Origin: Pleodorina starrii
Taxonomy: Eukaryota > Chlorophyta > Chlorophyceae > Chlamydomonadales > Volvocaceae
DNA: 64,000 bases
Assembly: GCA_030267565.1 (NCBI GenBank)
Contig: BRXU01000025.1
Span: forward strand, 975,501-1,039,500
Direction: 5' to 3'
Part shown: positions 44,395 through 54,348 of the stretch, piece after piece
Position numbering within the stretch: the stretch's first letter is position 1
Layout of the letters: each line of letters opens with the position of its first letter
The notes under the pieces: model-generated
Seen by the model: only the letters and a program-made list of their open reading frames with translations
Databases searched by the model: none
Told to the model about the DNA's origin: nothing
Translations under genes and position numbers: made by a program

Positions 44395-47300
44395 CCACCG
44401 CCTGCATATCTGCAACATCTACCTTCCCACGGGCTCCACCGCAGTGGCAGCGGATACACGACGCCTTTTGTTCAGCAACATTCTCGCTGCCACAGCGACG
44501 CGTGTTGCAGCCGCAGACAACGACACCACCCTCATCTGGGCGGGCGACTTTAACTTCGTGGAGGACCCGGAGCTGGACTCGTCAGCGGGCCCAGGGGGCC
44601 GTCGAGGGGACGGGCCGATAGCGGACATGAGACGGCAGGCGGGCCCCATCATGGTTGACACCCACCGACACCTCCACCCCCAGCGCCGCGACTTCACCCA
44701 CCTGTACCACGCGCCCATCCCGGGGGGCTCCCGCCTCGACCGCATCTACATCAACCAACCCATGCTGCCGTACATATGCCACACCGCCATCACCTTCCAC
44801 ACACCGTCAGACCACAGGATCGCGGTGCTGCACCTGCTGCCACGCCGGAGTGAGGAGCGGGGCCCAGGCATCCGGCGCACCCGCCTGGCCTTCACGGGGC
44901 ACGAGGACCTCGCAGCCAGCATGGACGCCTGGATCCGCAGCCAGTGCACGGAGGCGCCCTCTGCCGAGAACAATCCGGCAGGCCTGATCGCGTGGTGGCC
45001 GGGCTTCAAACGCCGCCTCGCCAGCCTGGCCCACCGGCTCAACAAAGCAGCACAGCAACGCAGGCAGCGGCCCGGCACCCGTGCCCGGGAGGCACTCACA
45101 GCGGTTCAGCTGGCCCAGCAGGCAGTTGATGCAGCGCCCACAGCACCCCAACCGCTGCAGCAATTAGCGGAGGCACAGGCGGCCTTAGCCAGGGCACACC
45201 AAGAGGACGGCCGCAAGGCAGTGAAAGAAACACGCGCCCATTGGCTCCGGGCGGGTGAGCGGGCCGGCCCCGCCCTGACAGCATTCCTGCAAGCCCAGAC
45301 GGCCGAGCAACAGCCCGCCCCAGTCGCGCTCCAAGCACGCACCGGTCGCCTGGTCACCAATCCAGCACAACTGCCGCAGGTCGTAGCGGATTTCTGGGCC
45401 GAGATCTGCCGGACACCCACTTTCGTCAGCCCCGATGCTCGACAGGCGGTGCTAGCACAGCTGTCTGCGACCAACATCAGGCTCCCCACTGAGGCGGATG
45501 AGCAGCTGGGCTCCAAAACCATCACAGCAGCAGAGCTGCGAGTCGCGCTGGTCAAGAGCCAGCCCGGCAAGGCACCAGGATGGGACGGCATCCCAGCCGA
45601 CCTGTACCGCAAGTTCTGGTCCGCCATTGGCCCCACCATGGCCGGCCTATTCACCGCCATTGGCATGACGGGGCAGGTGCCGGCCGGTTTCCTTGAGGGC
45701 GTTATCACGGTGCTCTACAAGAAGGGCGACCCCAAACAGCCCGGTAACTACCGCCCCATCACGCTGCTGTGCTCAGACTACCGTCTGCTCGCCAAGGTGC
45801 TGGCCAACCGCCTGGGCCCAGCCCTGGGAAGCGTCATCTCCCCCGAACAATCGGCCTTCCTCCCCAAACGACTCATCGGGGCCAGCGTGATGTTCCTGCA
45901 CCACCTATCCCACCTCCTCCACAAGCAGAACCGCCGGGGCCTCCTGGCGTTCCTGGACTTCACGAAGGCATACGACACGGTGGACCGTGGCTTCCTGCTG
46001 GCTGCAATGGAGACGATGGGGGCGGGCCCGCAGCTGTGCAGCTGGGTACAGCTGCTACTCAGCAACACGCAGGCACGAGCCATGGTCAACGGCTTCAAAT
46101 CGAGGCTGGTCGTGATGGAGGCAGGTGTGCGGCAGGGGTGCCCCCTTGCGCCCCTGCTGTACCTCTTTGTCGCTCAGGCCCTGCTATGCTGGCTACAGAG
46201 CCGAGACGTGGGAGTCAGACTACTACCCAGTGCTCCAGACCGCATCACAGCCTGCCAGTTCGCGGACGACACCGAAGTGGCGCTCGAGAGCGAGGAGTCC
46301 GTGCCATCCTTCCTGGAGGCCATGGAGACCTTTGCCCGGGCATCAGGCCAACGCCTCAATCTGGATAAAGTAGAGCTTCTGAGGGTGGGCGCCGAGAACC
46401 CGCAGCAGCAACCACAACCGGCGGGCAGGCAACAGCCGCAGCCACCACAGCAGCAACACCAGCCGCAGCAGGAAACCATTGGCGGGCTCAAAGTGGTCAC
46501 CACCGCCACAGCCCTGAACTTGCCGGTGGACAACCGGCCCAGCCCCCCGCAGCCCGACTGGCCCAAGATGCTGGCGGGGGCCTACAAGCGGATGCAGCGG
46601 CTCTCCCGCTTCCCGCTGTCGGCCTTTGGCCGGGCCACCGCTGCGTCAGCCTACGGCCTGCAAACGGTCACCTGGCACATGGAGCACGGCGGGCCGCCCC
46701 CGGACAGCACGCTGAACCACATCGGGCGGCTGACGGCCCGCCTAGTCGACCGGCGACAGGGCCCAGAGGACCGGGGCCAGCGCCTCACCGGCATACCCAG
46801 CAGTCTCCTGGCCGGCCACCCATCGGCCGGGGGCTTTGGCCTGCTACCGCTCTCCCAACACATTCGCGCGCGCCATGCGGTCTGGGCCGTACGCTTCATG
46901 GCGCAGGCTATGCCGACGGCAGGAGATGGGGAAGGGGGTGTGGGAGCTGAGGCGGCCGCGGAGGCAGGCGGGGATGGCGGGGGGGCAGTGGCAGCCGGCA
47001 GTGAGGCCAGGGTCCTACACCCTTGGATCCGCACACTGTCCGCCTACCTGGAGCTCGTCCACCCCGCTTTCCAGCCGTGGGCCCTGACAACCGCCCGGGC
47101 CACGGGGCCCTGGCTCGGCGGCAGCGACCTGCCCGCCGACATCAGCCGGATCGTGGGGGCCCTGGGGCACCTGCCACCGCCGGAGGACATTGGCAGATCT
47201 CCGCTGGTGCCCGGCGACTGGTGCTGGGGGGCCGCGCTGTGGGGCAACCCGCTGCTGCCCAACGCCGCCAACGACGCAAACGCCGTGGCCGTCAGCCGTC

Positions 47301-48751
47301 GACCGGGCCTGGAAGCATACCATGCGGGGCTAACGTCATGCAGGAAACTGCGCACGGTAGGAGACCTGGTACGGGTATGGGTGACACTGGACGGCAGCCA
47401 AGCCACCACCCTCCAAGGAGCGGCCTGGCATGAGTGGGCCCGGGAGCACCTCGACCCAGCCGCGACCCCAGCCCAGCTGCAGGACAAGGAAACGGCCCGT
47501 GCAGCTCTGGGGGCCTTGCATAACGATATCAGCCCGGCCTGGCTGGAGGCAGCGGGTGTGGTGGAGACCAGGCTACAGCAGCAGCGGCAGCAGGCGGAGG
47601 CGGAAGGACTCCAGCAGCAACAGCAACCGCCGGCACCGCCACCGCCAGTTTGCACGCAGGTGATGGCCATGATCGTCGGGCGACTGGGGTGGCGCCTTCC
47701 CGGGGGAACGGACGCAGTGCCGCTCCGCCGCCTGACGGTCAGCCAGGCGACACAACTACAGGACGGGCCGGCCAGCGAGCGGCGAGTGGCTTTGGTCACC
47801 GAGTTTGTGCGGGAGGCCCTGAGCACGCCGGAGAACCAGGCGCCTCCCCACCTCGCCGCCGAGCTCAGCCGTTTCCGGGCAACCCAGGCACGCCTGTGGT
47901 CCGGAGTGCGCTGGGAGAACGACAACAAGGAGACTATGTGGCGCCTAGCGGTGGACGGCGTACCCCTGCCTGGCAACACACGCCTGGCCCGGGTGCCCAT
48001 TGAGGCGTGCGGGTGCGGGGCCTATGGGGAGGCCGATGCTGGCCGACCCTGCTCCCCGCGACTGCACCACTTCTGGGAATGCCCGGTCGCGAGGGCCGTT
48101 CGGGAGCAGATCGACCGGCACCTGCCACCCCCCCAAGCAGCAGCGGGGGCCACCACCACCCGGCAGCAACTCTGGCTCGCCCAAGCGCCACCTGGGTGTG
48201 AGCAGGCCCCCTGGGACGTGATCGCCCTAGCGGCGCTGTCCGCCATGGAAGTCGGAAGGTGCTGCCTTCGAGCAGCAACCCGAAGGCAGGGGCGGGATGG
48301 GGCCGCAGCAGCGACGGGGCAGCAGCAGCAACAGCAGCAGCAACAGGTGCAGCCCCAGCCAGAGCAGCCCCAGCGACAGGGACCACGCCAGCGGGCTATC
48401 ACCGACTTCTTCGCCCGGGAGGGAGGGGCAACACAGCAGGAGGGACCCGCGCTGAACGCCCCCGCGGGTGAATCATCGACGCAGGAAGCAGGGGCCGGAG
48501 AGGTGGCGGCGGGGGAAGCGGCGGCGGCAGCAGTAGGGGCAGCAGCGGCAGCAGCGCGGGGTGCAGCCGAAGCCTCGCCGCTGGACCGGGCGCGCGCCCG
48601 CGCGGTGACGGACTTCTGGGCGCGCTTGCGCTCGTTCGCGGCGCTGGAGAACCCCCGGCACGGCTGGGACAGAGTGGGGCCGCAGCACCCCATCCTAGCG
48701 GTCGTTGAGGAGCGAATGCGGTGCGCAGCCCCGGTGGAGATCACGGCCTAA
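44395..48751 (+). CDS. LINE ORF2: APE endonuclease C-terminal half, reverse transcriptase, C-terminal domain
   Basis: Frame open from before 44375 to the stop at 48751; residues below are numbered from an in-frame ATG at 44375. APE motifs: IYLPTG at 15-20, GDFN at 57-60, SDHR at 145-148. Reverse transcriptase spans about 390-660: GKAPGWDGIP at 398-407, YRPITLL, motif A FLDFTKAYDTVD with D528, RQGCPLAPLL at 586-595 and FADD at 629-632. Glutamine-rich linkers lie near 675-700 and 1090. A Cys/His cluster beginning at C1212 (CGCG, then HHFWEC) matches the C-terminal knuckle of L1-type ORF2. The tail carries QRAITDFF (1339-1346), a PIP-box match, and a second related AVTDFW peptide. No RNase H is seen. 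The clade call to L1 is by domain order and RT motifs. Confidence 0.87.
48389..48412 (+). other. PIP-box-like peptide in ORF2 C-terminus
   Basis: Encodes QRAITDFF, which matches the PCNA-binding consensus Q-x-x-(I/L/M)-x-x-aromatic-aromatic. A degenerate second copy, RARAVTDFW, is encoded at about 48593-48619. Confidence 0.55.
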
Positions 48752-48788
48752 GCAGCTGTGCTAGTGACGGGGCAGGGGCGTTGGTTGG

Positions 48789-48856
48789 AGGGGAGGAGGG
48801 AGCGGGCGGTGGGGGGGAGGAGGGTGGGGGGGATTGGAGGGCTGGGGGGGGAGCCT
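48789..48856 (+). other. G-quadruplex-prone G-rich tract in the LINE 3' UTR
   Basis: Contains at least seven runs of three or more G separated by one to five bases, including runs of seven (GTGGGGGGGAGGAGGG). This satisfies the usual G4 pattern on the RNA-sense strand. Confidence 0.6.
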
Positions 48857-49958
48857 GGAGAGGGCGAGTGGAGCGAGGAGAGCAGGAAGGGCGGTGGGCA
48901 AGGGGAGGGCTGGGCGTGCGGGCAAGGGTTTCCTGGCCGAGGGTCTCGTGGGCTAGCAGGGAGGGGAAGGAGCAGGCCTGTGTGCTTTGTCTGGTGTGAG
49001 TGTGGGTGTGTACCCTCTTCCCGGGAGACGGGGCCCGTCGAGGAGTAAGGGGCGGTTTTGTGCTGTCTGGCGGCTGAGGAGTGCGGCGCGGGAGGCCTGC
49101 AGTTTTGGCGCTTTAGGGAGAGGGAGAGGTGGAGAGGGAGGGGTTGCAGAGGGAGGGTAGGTGGTGCTGGGCTCCGCAGGCGGCCAGGGACGGAGGGGCA
49201 GGTTTTCTCTGCGTGGTAGGCGAGGGCAGGCAGCGCCTATGAGCCGTGCCCCGTAGTGGGTTTTCCAGGGGGGCGCCGCGCCGGCTTGTCATCCCCCCCG
49301 CGGCCGTGGGAGTTTGTTTTGCCCCGCGCTGGGCAGTGTCGGGGAACCTGTAGCCCCCAGGAGGAGGCCGCCTGGCGGGCCAACGTGCGGTTGGGTGCTT
49401 TAGTGAGCGGTTCCTGCAGCAGCACCTTGGTTGTCGTGTTCGTTGTGGCAGTTGGGCTCCTTGCTGTGCTGGCTTTCGTGGGAGCCCTTGGTGAGGGGAC
49501 TCAGCCCCTCGTTCTCGTGAGGGACCTTGTCTGGGGGCCTAGGTGGGCTTTCCCTTGCCTCGTTTTTTTTCTGGGCTGCGGTGGTGCCGCCCCGTTGTCG
49601 TGGGCCCCTGCCCCAGGGGTAGAGGGCGTTCAGAGGCACTCTTTGCGTAGAGCTCTAGAGCCCCGTGAGCGCGCGAGGAGGCTGGCCAGGTGGGGGGTGG
49701 TAGCTAGTCTTGGTAGGCGTTTTTGGTTGAGGTGTGTGACGCCTCTCGCGTGGCTCCCGCTAAGCGCGGCCCGCAGTCGTCTGCGCCGCTGAGTTGGTTG
49801 GCCAGGGGCCGTGGTGGGTGCCCCTGGCTGACGCGAGTGAGGGAGTGAGGTGCGCGCGGCGGAACAGACGGACGTAGCCGCGCGCCCGCCCCTGCGCTGT
49901 GTCTCGGCCCGGTCAGGGCCCCCGGTGCTCGTCCTGTCTCAGGGCGAGTCGCCCACAG

Positions 49959-49963
49959 TGTAA
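49959..49963 (+). promoter_or_regulatory. TGTAA polyadenylation signal of LINE 2
   Basis: TGTAA sits 8 nt before the element's 3' boundary. TGTAA, not AATAAA, is the usual Chlamydomonas poly(A) signal, at 10-30 nt from the cleavage site. Confidence 0.6.
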
Positions 49964-49971
49964 CACCCGTT

Positions 49972-50016
49972 AACACCAACTCGGTGCTCCGCAGACATTG
50001 TTTAACTGCCGTACTA
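49972..50016. other. 45-bp target site duplication, right copy (LINE 2)
   Basis: 44 of 45 bases match 42302-42346. Sequence past 50016 (AGTCACCTG) differs from that following the left copy, where the LINE begins. Confidence 0.75.
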
Positions 50017-50204
50017 AGTCACCTGTACCGCTAGACCCTAGAGCTGACAACTCCCCGTCAAAGGTCTCCCGCAACAAGTAGGCTTGCCTCCCCTTGCGCC
50101 ACAAACCGCATTTTGGGAGGGAACCCAAAATAACAAATGGGGTAATTCGACATAAGGCTCCAAACCCCAAGTATGCATACAAACAGACCTGACAGCAACA
50201 TGCA
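50017..50204. other. Spacer, no gene seen
   Basis: Unique sequence following the LINE 2 insertion. No coding or RNA signal recognised. Confidence 0.5.
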
Positions 50205-50396
50205 AGGTGCAACTGGATAAGCCCCAGGTGCAACTGGATAAGCCCCAAGGTGCAACTGGATAAGCCCCAGGTGCAACTGGATAAGCCCCAGGTGCAACTG
50301 GATAAGCCCCAGGTGCAACTGGATAAGCCCCCAGGTGCAACTGGATAAGCCCCAGGTGCAACTGGATAAGCCCCAAGGTGCAACTGGATAAGCCCC
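50205..50396. repeat. 21-bp minisatellite, nine copies
   Basis: Nine tandem copies of AGGTGCAACTGGATAAGCCCC, with an extra A or C between some copies. Repeated open frames on the minus strand come from the repeat. Confidence 0.9.
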
Positions 50397-50989
50397 ATCT
50401 GCATGTCTTCGTGTATACACTTCTACCCTCCCAAGACATGCAGGCAACTAACGTCGCAAGAAAGGCTGGTGATGGGTTGAAGATATCACCTAAGATGACC
50501 CATACATAGCCTTGCCGGTCTCTCGCGCCTGGAAGACTGCAATAAATGACTGAACACCTCAGCATGGCACGCCCAAACTGCGTTCATGATTAAACTGCTC
50601 GATGTTTAGGAGGCAATCGGGCTCTCTTGCCTCGCTCATCAGCCGCACGATCATCAGCATAGCGGCGGGTCCAAATGCAAAACAGTGCTTCCCAGCTCCA
50701 GATGCGATACCAGGAGCGCCACCAAGCGAATCTGGGTTAGAGTAGTGTGCATCCCAATCGAAGGGCCGTGGTGGAATTCAGCATGTATTTTAAGGGTTAA
50801 TGTAAACCGTGGGTGTACGGTACTAAAAACAAACATCGGTGTAAGAAGACAATGCATGCGTACGTAAGCTCATAGCAGCATTCACGTTATTGGTAGCTTT
50901 TTCAACTGGAGACGATCACTGTACATGTGTGCCTGCCTGTTGGCTGGCATGGCGTATTACTTGGAACAGCCGGATCCACATTACATACC
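50397..50989. other. Spacer, no gene assigned
   Basis: Mixed-composition sequence with short open frames on both strands. It probably includes intron sequence of the split gene whose exon follows on the minus strand. Confidence 0.4.
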
Positions 50990-51131
50990 TTGCCCTGTGG
51001 CTTCATTGTGAGCGTCCAGAAGTCCATCATGCCCCTACGGTCCGTGTAGCCATCCTTGTGGAACCATGCAGCCGCCGCGTCATCATCCTTCTGCACGTAC
51101 ACCTTGACATAGGCACCAGACAGCGGTGTGC
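50990..51131 (-). pseudogene. Isolated exon of a split gene, YVKVY...HKDGYTDRRG family
   Basis: On the minus strand a 142-nt segment is bordered by a 3' splice site (CTCTGGCAG before 51131) and a 5' splice site (CAAG|GTATGT at 50990). It encodes LSGAYVKVYVQKDD, then WFHKDGYTDRRGMMDFWTLT. The pattern 'YVKVY-x-K-x-x-G-x-x-x-FHKDGYTDLRG-x-FDY' is, from memory, common in large eukaryotic microbial proteins of unknown function. No companion exon could be identified in the flanks, so this may be a gene fragment. Family assignment is tentative; the splice borders and coding-like composition are directly visible. Confidence 0.45.
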
Positions 51132-51242
51132 CTGCCAGAGCGCGCACACACATACATGGAACGTATGCATGCAGAGGACCGCCAAGCAGTGAAGAAATCA
51201 ACATGGTGTTTTACATACCGTATGTACCCTCAGGGTATCGTC

Positions 51243-51311
51243 AGGGTTTAGGGTTTTAGGTTTTTAGGGTTGGGTTTTAGAGTTTAGGGTTTTAGAGTTT
51301 TTAGGGTTTTT
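51243..51311. repeat. Interstitial telomere-like repeat tract
   Basis: About 70 bases of degenerate TTTAGGG and TTTTAGGG units (AGGGTTTAGGGTTTTAGG, then TTTTTAGGGTTGGG and further variants). Chlamydomonas telomeres are TTTTAGGG and plant-type telomeres TTTAGGG. The G-strand reads to the right. Confidence 0.75.
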
Positions 51312-51928
51312 CACGTATACATCAATCAAAAAAGGTGCGCGAAATTAATTCATTCCGTCAAGGTTTGCGCGACAAAATTCAGTGGATGGCTGGTTGGCGG
51401 ATCGTAGTAAACATACATAGGGTACCGCCAGTTAAGGCGACGGTTTATTTGGCGTGGTGATAACGTAAGCATCGGGTGTTACTTATTGTTGGCAATCACA
51501 GATAGTATTGGCAGTTGTCCAACAACAGAGTTACACCGATAGATTTCAAGGTAGTAGTGTAAGCCGTTGGATGGATGGTTCGTACGGAACGGCGCCGATC
51601 TACTGAAGCCGCGCGTGTGACTTGTAAATGTTGGTGACCCGCGTGACCTTGAAATAAAATCATGTCATGGGCGTGCGGCTCGCAATAATAACTCACACGA
51701 CGTGTGCGCGACTTCAGAAAATAATTGCCAAACTTAGCGCTGTGCGACGATCAGCAATGGGTATGCGCGGTATATGCATGTATATCAGGCAGCAATTCAG
51801 TGACACACTTGAATATCTGCTGCTGCTGGTACGTACCACTGTATCACTGTTAGCCCCATACGTACGTTCATCTATTGGGTGTGCTCGTCTTTAGGCCGGT
51901 CCCAGAGCGGGGGAGGTTTTGCCTTGAC

Positions 51929-51990
51929 TCCGATTCCCTTTTGCCTCCCCCTTCGCTAGCCTGGGTACCGTTTCGTTTCAGGGAATCGGA
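51929..51990. other. 10-bp inverted repeat, 42-nt loop
   Basis: TCCGATTCCC at 51929-51938 pairs perfectly with GGGAATCGGA at 51981-51990. Confidence 0.5.
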
Positions 51991-52078
51991 ATTGACACAC
52001 GTAGTCGAAGACTTTCATCTCACAGAGTGGGATCCCTTTCCAATGAGGCGAATTAGCCAGTGAATTGGTTAGTGGCCT

Positions 52079-52107
52079 GGTCTAGATGTTCTATTGAACA
52101 TTAGACC
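52079..52107. other. Short hairpin
   Basis: GGTCTAGATGTTC and GAACATTAGACC pair over 12 bp with one bulged G and a TATT loop. Confidence 0.5.
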
Positions 52108-53532
52108 CACAGAGTCGTGCGATCGCACTATGTAGCTGTTATCCAGCTCCTCTGTAATTAATTAAGCCGCCCTTAGTTGACTGAAAACCTGAGGCTGACG
52201 TCATATTTAGCTCAATTAGCTCCGAATCTGCCAGGGCTGCGGCCGAAGCTTTTAAAGCCTCTAAATAGAGGCGAATGCAAGTGGTCCAAGAACCACGACA
52301 ACGGCATATAGCTATAACTGGAAGGCTTAAAAGTGGATGGGCAGGGCAACCGACATGACCGAGAACTTATGGTCGTCCGCAGATGCTTAAACCAAAAACA
52401 AATCAAACGCAGTCAAAAAGTCAAATCAGTATTACAGATGTAAATGTTAAGAGCGGCAATGGTGCAATGGCCACGTAGTGTAAGGTCACTGGTGTCCTTT
52501 CAGACTAGCCGGGCTCTTAAACTTCTAGGTACGGTTGTTTTCAAAACAAGTCGACGCTGGGGGCGTCGAGGAGGGCGTGCCCTTGTTAGAGGCAGGCCGC
52601 GAACAGAGCACGTGCGCAGGGAGAGTCCAGAAGCGGTTACAAAGGCACGGCACAGTTGAACGCAGGCGCGAGTACGGACGCCGAGCGTACAACCCTAGGC
52701 ACGGCGCCAGCGGCCAACAGATCAGCGTCAGCAATGAAAGCAGGCAAGACGAACAGTACATGCCAACAATAACGCCAGCAGCAAGTAGTGCAAAGTCCGG
52801 CAATTTCAACGTCCAGCAGAGCGCGGCGCGGAACGCCACTGTATTTAAACCAGAGCGAATAGGTACGAGGTTATTACAATCCCGGCACTTTATGGCAGAA
52901 AACAATGTAGGCCGCAGCGTGAGCGGGAGCCGGAGTGTACAAGTCCATTGCAAACGCTAGCACGACAAGTGCTGGCGACAAAGCAAAGGCCAGCACGCGC
53001 AGCCAACGGACGCCAACAAGCATGTTGAGATGGCAGGCTACGGCACGTAGCAGGGGGCTAGGGCGCCAGGGTGCGCGACGAAAGGAACTTCACTGGGCGG
53101 CGACACCGCCGGTTCCGATGTCCGCGGTGTAAAACCACTGGCTGCGGACGTGGAAATGTGGAAAGGGCTTCCCGCGGGGCGCATGGCTCGTGGTCCATGC
53201 AGCCAGCAGCACCTCCCCGACGTCAAAGCCTCCCTTGAAGCCAACAGCCGCGCGAATACGAACGCCCGAATATCAATTTTCCTATGGCTGCTGTGGGTGA
53301 TCAAAGAGCGTGAAGGGGCTCAAGGTGTCGACGCGCATGTCCGTCGGCCGCAAGTATTGGCGCAGGGCGTCGACCGCGACCGCGAACTGTAGATGGCCTC
53401 ACCGGTGTTGACGAGGTATTGCACCGCCAAACAGACGTTGTGCAGATTTGACAAGGGGTTGGTGTCGGCTTCCTTGAAGCCGGAAAAAGGGCGGGGCCCC
53501 GTTCAATCCGTACGGGTTAAGTTGAGTGCTAG

Positions 53533-53672
53533 GGCGGCGAGGGCGTCAAGTGTGAGAGTGTCGGCATTCCTGCTGATAGACAGCCAGAGGTTTATATCTG
53601 AAATGCCTGCGGCTTCAGCAATCCGCCCCATATTTAGCATCGCGCGCCGTCTCGGCACTGTGCAACTCTTCC
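53533..53672 (-). repeat. Inverted flanking repeat, left copy
   Basis: On the minus strand this reads GAAGAGTTGCACAGTGCCGAGACGGCG-type sequence down to GACGCCCTCGCCGC, and aligns with 63714-63857 on the plus strand over about 140 bp at roughly 90 percent identity by eye. The pair brackets the 252-bp satellite in inverted orientation. Both copies can be read as a short peptide with few changes, but there is no sign of a gene. Confidence 0.75.
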
Positions 53673-54181
53673 CGCACTCTGGGAACCGGCCTTCCTTCAT
53701 AATCCCGAGAAAACCTTCATTGGGTCCTCAGTTTATGCTCATTTAGGACAAACCTTCACTTCTGCCGGTCATAACAAAAGCGAAGCCGGTTCGGGTTGTA
53801 CGCCCAACCGCCTCGAACGACCGAACGACCACCCGAACTAAATGTATTCGTGAACTATTTATAATTATTTCATGTTGAACGCTTAGTTATGCGCGTTTAT
53901 ATCAAAAGTTTGTCCTTTCCGTCCTGCCTTCCTTATGCTCCAAGTAAGCTCAGCCTGTATCAAATTATCATGTGGAGCTAAGAAATTATAATTCTAAGCC
54001 CCATATAACGACATTGGTGAAATGGCTCCACAACCATAAGTTATAACCCCTTTCTTGTAAGGATGCGCGGCTTCACGCACAAGGTTCAGCTGCTCCGAGG
54101 CTGTGGCACCTCGTTCACAAGTAGAGCTAAGGCATGTGTGCAAGCAACTCAGTGTTTCTTTGCTGTTGGAGGCGCCGTCGG
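53673..54181. other. AT-rich spacer before the 252-bp satellite
   Basis: 53830-54060 is clearly AT-rich (for example TTTATAATTATTTCATG) against GC-rich neighbours. It leads into a divergent start of the satellite after GAGGCGCCGTCG. No gene seen. Confidence 0.55.
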
Positions 54182-54338
54182 GCAGGTACGGCGGGTGCGG
54201 AAAGAGCCTGCTTCCATGGCGTGGCCGGCGCGGTGCAGCGCTTGCTTAACATGGCGCGGCTTGGCGATTACTTGTGTGGCGGTTGGACGAATACGTGTGC
54301 TGGATGCGGGGTCTGCTGGATGCGGGGTTTTGGCGATG

Positions 54339-54348
54339 ATCACGTGAT
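54339..54348. promoter_or_regulatory. ATCACGTGAT palindrome, once per 252-bp monomer (first copy)
   Basis: A perfect 10-bp palindrome with an E-box/G-box core CACGTG, present at the same place in every monomer inspected and hence every 252 bp for about 35 copies. It matches bHLH/bZIP-type sites and the yeast centromere CDEI consensus RTCACRTG. Confidence 0.55.

Larger units (their letters stand above)
42347..49971 (+). mobile_element. L1-type LINE with ORF1, ORF2 and G-rich 3' UTR
   Basis: A 7.6-kb plus-strand non-LTR element bounded by the 45-bp direct repeats. It has an ORF1 with a Pro/Gln/Ala-rich and basic coiled-coil-like protein, an ORF2 with APE endonuclease and reverse transcriptase but no RNase H, and a 1.2-kb 3' UTR ending TGTAACACCCGTT. 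The ORF1 start lies only 8 nt inside the element, so the 5' UTR is missing or the copy is slightly 5' truncated. One frameshift in ORF2 (G8 run, 44387-44394) separates the two halves of the APE domain. No poly(A) or microsatellite tail is visible. Confidence 0.87.
48752..49971 (+). other. LINE 2 3' UTR
   Basis: 1.2 kb without a supported gene. The first 250 bases are extremely purine- and G-rich on the coding strand, the rest is mixed and GC-rich. A 178-codon open frame at 49256-49792 is hydrophobic, has no family match I recognise and is treated as chance. The region ends 8 nt after TGTAA, abutting the right target duplication. Confidence 0.75.
51312..53532. other. Spacer with hairpins, no gene assigned
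   Basis: About 2.2 kb without a recognisable gene. Open frames reach about 140 codons on both strands at 52525-52960 but carry no domain I recognise. Inverted repeats are visible at 51929-51990 and 52079-52107, with a 12-bp palindrome GTGCGATCGCAC at 52117-52128. Confidence 0.5.

Noticed and set aside
49256..49792. 178-codon frame in the LINE 2 3' UTR with hydrophobic stretch
   Set aside because: Lies wholly inside the 3' UTR of the element, GC-biased composition, no homology recognised.
50038..50565. Minus-strand frames with repeated SSCTWGL- and PVAPGAY-like peptides
   Set aside because: Direct translation of the 21-bp minisatellite in different frames.
52525..52960. About 140-codon open frames on both strands
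   Set aside because: Opposite-strand frames of equal length, no domain, no splice or start context that would favour either.
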